Part shown: positions 1-6,556 of the stretch, piece by piece
How the letters are laid out: each line of letters begins with the position of its first letter
Position numbering within the stretch: the first letter of the stretch is position 1
Assembly: GCA_965363355.1 (NCBI GenBank)
Contig: CBDTTM010000088.1
Coordinates: 1-9,632, forward strand
Direction of reading: 5' to 3'
From: CBDTTM01 sp965363355
GTDB taxonomy: Bacteria > Bacillota > Negativicutes > Selenomonadales > Selenomonadaceae
Length of the DNA stretch: 9,632 nt
Made by a program: the position numbers and the translations under genes
Notes under the pieces: model-generated
Seen by the model: the letters and a program-made list of their open reading frames with translations, nothing else
What the model was told of the DNA's origin: nothing
Databases searched by the model: none

Positions 1-1
1 T

Positions 2-508
2 GCGTCGTTGGGAATTTCGCGGGCGTCGATTGTGCACAACGACGAAGCGCTGGTCGAACGCGTTCAATACCTGCACGGCCTGACCGGCGGCGACGTGATG
101 GCCGAACAATACATCGATGGCCGCGAACTGTACGTCGGCGTGATCGGCAACGAGCGGTTGCAAGCGTTCACCACGTGGGAACTACTCTTCTCGAAAACGC
201 CGGCGGATCAACCGAAAATCGCGACTCGCAGCGTCAAGTGGAACCGCAAATATCAAGAACGCCACGGGATTGAAACCAAGGCTGCCGAAGACCTGCCCGA
301 AGGGGTCGCCCAGCGAATCCCTTCGATCTGCAAACGAGTCTACCGAGCCCTGGGGATGAGCGGTTACGCGCGTATGGACTTGCGAGTCACCGAGGAAGGG
401 CAAATCTACGTCATCGAAGCGAACGCCAATAATACTAACCGATATGCTGTCACCGGCAGACCTACCGTTTTGGCCTCAACGTCACCTAATACTAACACAT
501 TTAGTTGA
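2..508 (+). CDS. ATP-grasp ligase-like protein, 5'-partial with foreign 3' tail
   Basis: The reading frame is open from base 2, so the true start lies before the window. The translated part reads as the C-terminal half of an ATP-grasp domain of the D-alanine-D-alanine ligase/RimK-like kind: an 'EQYIDGRELYVGVIG' strand-turn-strand, an 'ARMDLRV' segment, and 'IYVIEANAN' near bases 403-429, where the family places the metal-binding Glu and Asn (usual form E-x-N-x-N-P). Such enzymes use ATP to form an acyl phosphate and then join it to an amine; the substrate here is unknown. After about base 429 the frame (to the TGA at 506-508) is only the antisense of the btuC-like permease, so the last 26 residues or so are not native. 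Codon use is GC-rich and unlike every other gene in the window. The family call is fairly firm; the planctomycete-like origin is an impression. Confidence 0.7.
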   Translation, partial: ASLGISRASIVHNDEALVERVQYLHGLTGGDVMAEQYIDGRELYVGVIGNERLQAFTTWELLFSKTPADQPKIATRSVKWNRKYQERHGIETKAAEDLPEGVAQRIPSICKRVYRALGMSGYARMDLRVTEEGQIYVIEANANNTNRYAVTGRPTVLASTSPNTNTFS

Positions 509-1206
509 CGAGCCATCAAGAACATAAGCACCAGGCCTGCCGCAATTGGTCCGACTCCCAAAGCCACATGATCCCAGCGCCGATAATCAAGGCCACCGAT
601 TGTCCAAAATAAATATTGTTGCAGCTTTTGGTCATCGATCATCGTCAAAATTCCTGATGTCATAGCCGCTAAGAACATTCCAACAACAACCCCCGATAGC
701 AATAAAGCCATTGCAGGGACCTTGCCTTGGCGCATTGCTAGAAAAACCGTGATACAGACAGCAGCTAATGCTCCAGCGAAAGCGCAAAAGGGCATATAGA
801 ACATGCTCAGCTCCGTCAGCCCCAGAGCTATCGCCAGTACCGCGCCCAAGGAAGCACCACTTGAAACGCCTATGATGCCAGGATCGGCCAAGGGATTGCT
901 GAAAATTGCCTGCATGACAGCCCCAGACGCAGCCAAACCAGCTCCAACCAAAAAGCCGACCAAAGTTCGCGGCAAACGGATGTAATACAATACGGCCTGC
1001 TGTTCTGGCGTCAAGGCGACGTCTTGATAAAATGGTAGATTTGCCTGTTGGCACAAAAATGCCAATACATGATCTACGGGAATCTCAATTTGTCCCAGTG
1101 ACAAGGAAGCCATTCCAACAAGGAAAAAGGATGCACTCGCCAAAACTAGAATTTGCCAAAGAGACATTCTTGCTGCAAATTTTTCATACCATGCAGTTCT
1201 TCTCAT
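406..1206 (-). CDS. btuC: B12/iron-siderophore type ABC importer permease, 3'-truncated (BtuC/FecCD family)
   Basis: This is the membrane permease that pairs with the BtuD-like ATPase next to it. ATG at 1206 is chosen because AGGAG (1215-1219) lies 8 nt upstream; a GTG at 1215 falls inside that site. About 266 residues are readable against the usual 330-350. Hydrophobic segments run from about residue 17, and the family block 'NPLADPGIIGVSSGASLGA' (about 104-122) is clear. 'LNVLVLGDVEAKTVGL' (about 235-250) matches the region before the last helices and the cytoplasmic coupling helix. The frame then meets the junction and stops at 406-408, so the final helices are missing. Its first 23 nt overlap the end of btuD, which suggests translational coupling. 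The family alone does not separate B12 from iron-siderophore or haem substrates. Corrinoid is inferred from the mut genes and the riboswitch. Confidence 0.85.
   Translation of the reverse strand: MRRTAWYEKFAARMSLWQILVLASASFFLVGMASLSLGQIEIPVDHVLAFLCQQANLPFYQDVALTPEQQAVLYYIRLPRTLVGFLVGAGLAASGAVMQAIFSNPLADPGIIGVSSGASLGAVLAIALGLTELSMFYMPFCAFAGALAAVCITVFLAMRQGKVPAMALLLSGVVVGMFLAAMTSGILTMIDDQKLQQYLFWTIGGLDYRRWDHVALGVGPIAAGLVLMFLMARQLNVLVLGDVEAKTVGLPVTAYRLVLLAFASMT
409..430. other. Junction between two unrelated DNA segments
   Basis: Left of this stretch the plus strand encodes an ATP-grasp domain. Right of it the minus strand encodes a FecCD-type permease. Both genes are cut inside conserved family sequence. 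The stretch itself fits both families: forward it reads 'IEANAN' and in reverse it reads 'LLAFAS', so the exact break cannot be placed more finely. GC content and codon use change here. There is no transposase, integrase, tRNA or terminal inverted repeat beside it. A chimeric assembly or template-switch artefact is the most likely cause; a true recombination event is possible but less likely. Confidence 0.7.
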
Positions 1207-2062
1207 TCTCTGCACTCCTTGTCTTTTTTTCTTTCGTTTGCGTTGCTATTTGCTGCAAGGCCTTTCGCCGCTCACCAACTCGCATATCCTCAGTGAAGAT
1301 TTCCAAATGCCCCGTGCGCGGATTTTCTACTACTTTCATCTTCGTCTTATATGCATTTTGCAAATGTTCTTCCGTCAAGACCTGTGCCGGCACGCCATCT
1401 GCCAGCAGTTTTTTATCTCCAATCAGCAATAGCCGTGAACAAAAACGAGCGGCCAGGCTCAGCTCATGAACGACCATAAGAATGGTTTTTCCAGTACCGC
1501 AAAGTTCCCGGCAAAAGCGGAAGATCTCTTCTTGATAAAAAATATCCAGTCCCGTTGCCGGTTCATCCAGAAAAAGCAATGGGGTTTGCTGTGCCAAGAC
1601 CTTTGCCAAAAGCACGCGTTGCTGCTGCCCACCAGAAAGCAGGTTAAACGGCGTATCCGCCAGATTCCACACACCAGTGTACTCCATACAAGCCTGCACA
1701 ATATTTAGGTCAGCCATACCCTCCTTTTTCCACCAGGCAAGATACAGATAGCGTCCCGCCAATACAATATCATGGGCCCTATAGCCAAAAGAAATAACCG
1801 CTTGTTGCTGTAAATAGGCTGCCTTACGGGCAAGCTGCTTATCGGTGAAACTTGCGATTTGCTTCTCCTCGATAGCGACATGTCCAAGTTTAGGTGCCAA
1901 TAAGCCACGTAAGGCTTTGAGCAATGTGCTTTTCCCTGCACCATTTTGCCCGATGATACCGATGAGTTCGCCTTTTTGTGCCGAAAAACAAATATTTTCA
2001 AGAACCATGCTATCCCTATAGCCAACGGATAGGTCTTGAACCGCTAAAACTTCATGTTCCAT
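1184..2062 (-). CDS. btuD: ABC importer ATPase, BtuD/FecE family
   Basis: This is the cytoplasmic ATPase that powers the BtuC/BtuF-like importer. ATG at 2062 is preferred (292 aa): GAGGG at 2068-2072 sits 5 nt upstream. An in-frame TTG at 2098 overlaps the btuF stop but has no better site. Walker A is GQNGAGKST (residues 38-46), the Q-loop glutamine lies in 'YLQQQ' (83-87), the signature is LSGGQQQRV (142-150), Walker B is LLFLDEP (162-168) and the switch histidine is H199. All catalytic motifs are intact. The core ends near residue 255. A charged tail of about 35 residues follows, rich in Lys, Arg and Glu, and its coding sequence runs into the btuC start. The gap to btuF is 32 nt. Corrinoid specificity is inferred from context; iron-siderophore or haem uptake is the alternative. 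Confidence 0.9.
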   Translation of the reverse strand: MEHEVLAVQDLSVGYRDSMVLENICFSAQKGELIGIIGQNGAGKSTLLKALRGLLAPKLGHVAIEEKQIASFTDKQLARKAAYLQQQAVISFGYRAHDIVLAGRYLYLAWWKKEGMADLNIVQACMEYTGVWNLADTPFNLLSGGQQQRVLLAKVLAQQTPLLFLDEPATGLDIFYQEEIFRFCRELCGTGKTILMVVHELSLAARFCSRLLLIGDKKLLADGVPAQVLTEEHLQNAYKTKMKVVENPRTGHLEIFTEDMRVGERRKALQQIATQTKEKKTRSAENEKNCMV

Positions 2063-2094
2063 ATTTTCCCTCGCATAGATTGTTTTGTTCCCAA

Positions 2095-3096
2095 TCAATC
2101 ATCTACCGCCGATAGATGGCAGTCAGCTGCTTGTTTGAATTCCTCGCCATAAGCGCAATAGGCGATTTCCTGGATACCGTAAACGATGTCTTGTGAACAG
2201 TTGTAGATATAGCCCTCGCGTGGATTAACCAGCTGTTTTTGTTCGATAGCCTTCATGGTCTGAAGCGAAGGATCTTGTATATAACTATTGCGAAAAGCTT
2301 CTATATCAAAATTCCCATGGTTGTTATAGGTCGGCAAAAACAAGATATCCGGATTTATCGCAATAAGCTGTTCTTTGCTCATGGTCTGGCCGGTCTTTAT
2401 TCCAGCTTTTGCCATGCCATTTATGACCCCTGCATTTTGGCAAGCATCATCAAAGGCACAACCGCTCCCCCCATAAGCTCCCATCAAAGACAGCAGCACC
2501 ACCGTTTTTCGATTCTCTACCGGAATCCGGTCTACTTTTTCTTTTATTTTCTGCTGTTTATCTGCCATTTTTTTGAGCAGCACCTCACCTCGCCGATTTT
2601 CACCAACAGCCGCCGCCAACAAAGCAATCGTATCTTTTATTTCCATAATGCTCTTTGGTCCTTGACATACCACAACCTTGAGGCCAAGATCCCGCAGTGC
2701 CCCGACACGTTCGAGATTCCCCCAATCCGGCACGATGACTAGGTCTGGATGCAGCGAAACGATTTCCTCAACCGATGGGTTTCCGATTCTAGCAGGAATC
2801 TTAGTGACTAATTCAGAAATATTTGAACTCACCGGATCATCGAGCAACTGATTGACCGCCGCGATTCTCTCTGGCTCAACCAAGCCAGCTATGATTTCAT
2901 CGGTACTCATCGATAGCGTCAATATGCTCTGCGGCTTAGCATCCATATGGACTACCGTCCCCTGGATATCCGTCACATCGTAGCCGCCACCTTGCATTTG
3001 CGCATTTTTCTGTATACCACAGCCCCAAAGCGCGATGCTCAAAAACAGACAAGCGATCAAGTAAAACCAACGTTTTTGACCCCAAAATTTTTTCAT
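2095..3096 (-). CDS. btuF: Corrinoid-type ABC importer substrate-binding lipoprotein (BtuF-like)
   Basis: This is the extracytoplasmic binding protein that would capture the ligand, probably cobalamin, and deliver it to BtuCD. ATG at 3096 (333 aa) is chosen because AAGGA (3106-3110) is 9 nt upstream and a normal signal peptide follows; the open frame reaches upstream to 3147 but that part is not signal-like. The N-terminus has KKFWGQKR, a hydrophobic stretch and a lipobox ending in LWGC, with Cys26 as the predicted lipid anchor. Trp at -2 is unusual for a lipobox. The rest fits the Peripla_BP_2 fold: 'PQSILTLSMSTDEIIAGL', 'SVEEIVSLHPDLVIVPDWGN' and 'LIAINPDILFLPTY' are typical of the two lobes and connecting helix. 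It lies downstream of the two hairpins in the gap after meaB. The family also binds haem and ferric siderophores, so B12 is inferred from context. Confidence 0.87.
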   Translation of the reverse strand: MKKFWGQKRWFYLIACLFLSIALWGCGIQKNAQMQGGGYDVTDIQGTVVHMDAKPQSILTLSMSTDEIIAGLVEPERIAAVNQLLDDPVSSNISELVTKIPARIGNPSVEEIVSLHPDLVIVPDWGNLERVGALRDLGLKVVVCQGPKSIMEIKDTIALLAAAVGENRRGEVLLKKMADKQQKIKEKVDRIPVENRKTVVLLSLMGAYGGSGCAFDDACQNAGVINGMAKAGIKTGQTMSKEQLIAINPDILFLPTYNNHGNFDIEAFRNSYIQDPSLQTMKAIEQKQLVNPREGYIYNCSQDIVYGIQEIAYCAYGEEFKQAADCHLSAVDD

Positions 3097-3143
3097 GATA
3101 AAACATCCTTCCCCTGCTGACAAAAAACATTCACGTAAAACAA

Positions 3144-3180
3144 GCAAAACCCCGATACATTATCTGCATCAGGATTTTGC
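3144..3180 (-). terminator. Probable intrinsic terminator or attenuator before btuF
   Basis: The arms 3144-3156 and 3168-3180 form a 13-bp stem around an 11-nt loop, followed on the minus strand by TTGTTTT. As minus-strand RNA all 13 pairs form, two of them G-U. As plus-strand RNA those two become C-A mismatches, so the structure belongs to the minus strand. It lies between meaB and btuF and could end the mut transcript or reduce readthrough into the transporter genes. Confidence 0.6.
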
Positions 3181-3199
3181 TGTTTCACCAAGGCTCTAT

Positions 3200-3227
3200 G
3201 CTTCAACAATGCTTCAATTGTTGAAGC
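3200..3227. repeat. Perfect 11-bp inverted repeat just after meaB
   Basis: Arms 3200-3210 and 3217-3227 are exact reverse complements around a 6-nt loop (3211-3216), and the loop repeats the start of the left arm. The structure begins 13 nt after the meaB stop. Neither strand has a T-run after it, so it is not a classic intrinsic terminator. It could be an RNA-stabilising 3' hairpin, a processing site or a protein-binding palindrome. Confidence 0.6.
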
Positions 3228-3240
3228 TTCGCCGCTGCAT

Positions 3241-4380
3241 TTAATCCGTGCTTTTATGACCAAAAGCTTCAATGAGTTTTTGCGCAGCGAGCGTCGCCGA
3301 CATTTGATCGCCAGCTACTTGCCTTTCTATTTGCGGTCGCAAGCTTTTAACCTCTACATTTTCATAGAATAATGCGCGCAAATGCTGCTCAATCATAGAA
3401 TACACCCATTCTAACGTCTGCTTCGAGCGGCGCTGCTTAAAGACGCTGGACTCTTGGGCCCTAGCCGTAAAATCTTCAATCACGGACCAAAGCTCTTGAA
3501 CCCCTTCTCCCGTGTACGCCGAACAAGTACATGCTTTTGTCGTCCAGCCTTCGGTTGCTGGTCTTAGATAATGGATGATGCGTTCATAATCGACCTTGAC
3601 CATCTGCGCTTTTTGCTTATTATCACCATCTGCCTTATTGACAACAATGGCATCGGCAATCTCCATGACGCCTTTTTTCATGCCTTGCAATTCATCGCCA
3701 GCACCAGTCAAAACGACCAGCATAAAGAAGTCTACCATGGAGCGCACTGTGATTTCACTTTGCCCAACCCCCACGGTTTCTACAAGAATGACATCGTAAC
3801 CAGCTGCTTCACATAAAAGCAATGTCTCTCTGCTTTTTCGCGTAACTCCGCCAAGCGTCCCCCCCGATGGCGATGGCCGGATAAACGCATTTTGTTCCCG
3901 TGAAAGCTTATCCATCCTCGTTTTATCACCCAGAATGCTCCCTTTTGTTATGCTGCTGCTCGGGTCTACTGCCAGCACCGCCATCTTATGTCCGGTTTTA
4001 CATAGTCTGCAGCCCAAGTCTTCGATCAATGTACTCTTTCCTGCCCCGGGAACGCCAGTTATGCCAACCCGTATAGAATTCCCCGTATAAGGCAGAACCG
4101 CTTGCAGCACCTCTTGTGCAAGCCTCATATGCTTTGGTGAATTACTTTCAATCAAGGTAATCGCTCTCGATAAGATCATTCGATTCCCGTTTCGTATCCC
4201 ATTTACATATTCTTCTACCGATAAATCTTTCTTCTTGACCGTCAGCGGTGCAGCACGCTGAACGATCGCCGTATAATTTTTCATGCCGTCATGGCCGCCT
4301 TGTACGCCCTCCATGACTTCACACGCAAAAGCCGTCGTGTCTTTTTGGGGCGCCCATTCGGGCTTATGGCTTCGAATCAT
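3241..4380 (-). CDS. meaB: Methylmalonyl-CoA mutase-associated GTPase MeaB (ArgK family)
   Basis: This is a G3E-type P-loop GTPase that acts as chaperone of methylmalonyl-CoA mutase: it gates adenosylcobalamin loading and protects the enzyme from inactivation. Numbering from ATG 4380 (379 aa): P-loop GVPGAGKST (109-117), 'VDPSSSITKGSILGDKTRM' (138-156), 'ETVGVGQSE' (201-209) in the switch II region, and NKAD (248-251) for guanine recognition. All GTPase motifs are intact. ATG at 4380 lies one base after the mutB TGA but has no strong Shine-Dalgarno site. An internal Met33 would give 347 aa, closer to the usual 330 or so, and the first 32 residues do not look like family sequence, so either start is possible. 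Placement directly after mutB is the usual arrangement and supports a shared transcript. The old 'arginine/ornithine kinase' name for ArgK does not apply. Confidence 0.93.
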   Translation of the reverse strand: MIRSHKPEWAPQKDTTAFACEVMEGVQGGHDGMKNYTAIVQRAAPLTVKKKDLSVEEYVNGIRNGNRMILSRAITLIESNSPKHMRLAQEVLQAVLPYTGNSIRVGITGVPGAGKSTLIEDLGCRLCKTGHKMAVLAVDPSSSITKGSILGDKTRMDKLSREQNAFIRPSPSGGTLGGVTRKSRETLLLCEAAGYDVILVETVGVGQSEITVRSMVDFFMLVVLTGAGDELQGMKKGVMEIADAIVVNKADGDNKQKAQMVKVDYERIIHYLRPATEGWTTKACTCSAYTGEGVQELWSVIEDFTARAQESSVFKQRRSKQTLEWVYSMIEQHLRALFYENVEVKSLRPQIERQVAGDQMSATLAAQKLIEAFGHKSTD

Positions 4381-4381
4381 A

Positions 4382-6556
4382 TCAAGCTAACTGCTCTTTG
4401 AGTTTCATGAGAATTTTTTCTGCGGCAACGGGAATGACGGTTCCCGGGCCAAAAATTGCAGCTGCACCATGTTCATAAAGGAATTCATAATCCTGTGCCG
4501 GAATGACCCCGCCTATGCAAACCATGATATCTTCACGGCCTCTTTTTTTCAACTCTTCAATCAATTGCGGCAAAAGCGTCTTATGACCTGCCGCCAATGA
4601 ACTCATGCCAACCACATGCACATCATTGTCGACCGCATCTTGTGCCGTTTCTTCCGGTGTCTGGAAAAGTGGACCGATATCGACATCAAAACCAAGATCC
4701 GCAAAGGCTGTCGCAATAACTTTGGCACCGCGGTCGTGTCCGTCTTGCCCCATTTTCGCAATCATGATACGCGGCCTACGACCTTCATTATCTTCAAATT
4801 CATCCGTGAGCTTTCTGACATTGGCAATTTCTGATGCATCGGCAAACTCACTGCTGTAAACCCCCGAAATAGAACGTATCACCGCTTTATGCCGACCGCT
4901 CACCTTTTCGATTGCATAGGAAATCTCACCCAAACTAGCTCTAGCACGAGCAGCTTCAACGGCAAGTTCCAACAGGTTCCCCTCACCTGTTTCCATTGAT
5001 TTAGTGATAGCCTCTAAGCAAGAATTTACTTTATCGCCATCACGGTTCGCTCTTAGTTTCTCCAGACGCTTGATTTGGGATTCGCGGACAGCTACGTTAT
5101 CAACTGCCAAAATATCGAGAGGATCCTCATGTTCCAGCCTGTATTTATTGATGCCGACAATCATCTCATCCTTGGAGTCGATATGCGCTTGTCTGCGAGC
5201 TGCCGCCTCTTCGATGCGCATTTTCGGCAAGCCCGTTTCAATCGCCTTTGCCATGCCACCAAGGCCTTCCACTTCCTGGATATGGGCCCAAGCGCTTCGT
5301 GCCAATTGCTGCGTCAACGCTTCTACATAGTAAGAACCGCCCCATGGATCGACCACTTTGCAGATTTTCGTTTCATCTTGCAAATACAGCTGCGTATTAC
5401 GAGCAATACGCGCCGAAAAATCCGTCGGCAGAGCAATCGCCTCATCAAGTGCATTCGTATGCAAAGACTGCGTATGCCCAAGTGCTGCCGCCATTGCTTC
5501 AATGCAAGTGCGCACGATATTGTTGTAGGGATCTTGCTCCGTAAGGCTCCAGCCAGAGGTCTGCGAATGCGTTCTAAGTGCCATAGACTTTGGATTTTTC
5601 GGTTCAAAGCCATTGACAATTTTTGCCCAAAGCAGTCGACCAGCGCGCATTTTGGCTACTTCCATAAAATAATTTTTACCCATGGCCCAAAAAAATGACA
5701 GGCGCGGAGCAAAATCATCGACATGAAGCCCTGCCGTAGTTCCCGTACGAAGGTATTCAAGACCATCTGCCAACGTATAGCCAAGCTCAATATCTGCCGT
5801 AGCCCCAGCTTCTTGCATATGATAGCCTGAAATACTTATGCTATTGAATTTCGGCATATTTTGTGATGTATACGAAAATATATCCCCAATGATCCGCATG
5901 GAAGCCGCTGGTGGATAGATATATGTATTTCTCACCATAAATTCCTTCAAAATATCATTTTGAATGGTTCCTGCCAAAACTTTTTTATCTACGCCCTGTT
6001 CTTCTGCCGCCAGGATGTAAAAGGCTAGAACTGGCAAAACAGCCCCATTCATCGTCATCGAAACAGACATTTTATCAAGAGGAATTCCCGAGAACAAAAT
6101 TTCCATATCCAAAATCGAGTCTACCGCAACGCCAGCTTTCCCTACATCACCGACCACTCGCGGGTGATCTGAGTCATAGCCGCGATGCGTAGCCAAGTCG
6201 AACGCGATAGAAAGCCCTTTTTGTCCAGCGGCAAGATTGCGCCGATAAAACGCATTGGATTCTTCTGCTGTCGAAAAACCCGCATATTGACGAACGGTCC
6301 ACGGACGCGTCACATACATGCTTGGATAAGGCCCGCGCAAAAACGGTGGTATGCCTGCCATGAAATGCAAATGAGTCATGCCCTGAAGGTCCTCTCCCGT
6401 ATAAAGCGGCTTTACATTGATCTGCTCCATCGTCCGCTGCATGAGCTCATCGAGTTTTTTTCCTGACTGCGCCTCGATACGATCTTTCCATTCTTTGAAA
6501 CTTTCTTTTTGGGGCATCCCCTTAAAATCCATTTGCAAAAAATCTGGATTGGCCAT
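4382..6556 (-). CDS. mutB: Methylmalonyl-CoA mutase, large (B12-binding) subunit
   Basis: This is the catalytic subunit of the cytoplasmic MutAB heterodimer, which interconverts (R)-methylmalonyl-CoA and succinyl-CoA by an adenosylcobalamin radical mechanism. The start is ATG 6556 (724 aa): AAGGAGG (6566-6572) lies 9 nt upstream and the ATG shares one base with the mutA TAA (TAATG). The N-terminal TIM-barrel domain holds 'RPWTVRQYAGFST' with Tyr91, Arg209 in 'MVRNTYIYPP', and Tyr245-His246 in 'SGYHMQEAGA'; these align with Tyr89, Arg207 and Tyr243-His244 of the Propionibacterium enzyme. The C-terminal cobalamin domain begins near residue 595. It carries DGHDRG (605-610) with His607 as the lower cobalt ligand, then 'VVGMSSLAAGH' and 'GGVIPAQDY'. 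Length and all key residues are normal, so it should be active. meaB follows after one base. Confidence 0.97.
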   Translation of the reverse strand: MANPDFLQMDFKGMPQKESFKEWKDRIEAQSGKKLDELMQRTMEQINVKPLYTGEDLQGMTHLHFMAGIPPFLRGPYPSMYVTRPWTVRQYAGFSTAEESNAFYRRNLAAGQKGLSIAFDLATHRGYDSDHPRVVGDVGKAGVAVDSILDMEILFSGIPLDKMSVSMTMNGAVLPVLAFYILAAEEQGVDKKVLAGTIQNDILKEFMVRNTYIYPPAASMRIIGDIFSYTSQNMPKFNSISISGYHMQEAGATADIELGYTLADGLEYLRTGTTAGLHVDDFAPRLSFFWAMGKNYFMEVAKMRAGRLLWAKIVNGFEPKNPKSMALRTHSQTSGWSLTEQDPYNNIVRTCIEAMAAALGHTQSLHTNALDEAIALPTDFSARIARNTQLYLQDETKICKVVDPWGGSYYVEALTQQLARSAWAHIQEVEGLGGMAKAIETGLPKMRIEEAAARRQAHIDSKDEMIVGINKYRLEHEDPLDILAVDNVAVRESQIKRLEKLRANRDGDKVNSCLEAITKSMETGEGNLLELAVEAARARASLGEISYAIEKVSGRHKAVIRSISGVYSSEFADASEIANVRKLTDEFEDNEGRRPRIMIAKMGQDGHDRGAKVIATAFADLGFDVDIGPLFQTPEETAQDAVDNDVHVVGMSSLAAGHKTLLPQLIEELKKRGREDIMVCIGGVIPAQDYEFLYEHGAAAIFGPGTVIPVAAEKILMKLKEQLA

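Noticed and set aside
430..496. A 10-bp direct repeat (taatactaac at 430-439 and 487-496) beside the junction, a possible target-site duplication.
   Set aside because: Both copies are the same Leu-Val-Leu codons in frame in the permease gene, so chance codon reuse explains them.
594..610. Loss of the DxHxxG motif in MutA considered as a disabling mutation (here numbered by MutA residue).
   Set aside because: The small subunit of heterodimeric methylmalonyl-CoA mutase normally lacks a working B12 site, and MutB here keeps all key residues.
3097..3240. A possible second cobalamin riboswitch before btuF.
   Set aside because: There is no B12 box or CCCGCCACTGT core in this gap, and it is too short for the full aptamer plus platform.
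5075..5698. A long plus-strand open frame (207 codons) inside mutB, and similar plus-strand frames across the mut genes.
   Set aside because: They are antisense shadows of well-conserved minus-strand genes, with no family resemblance.
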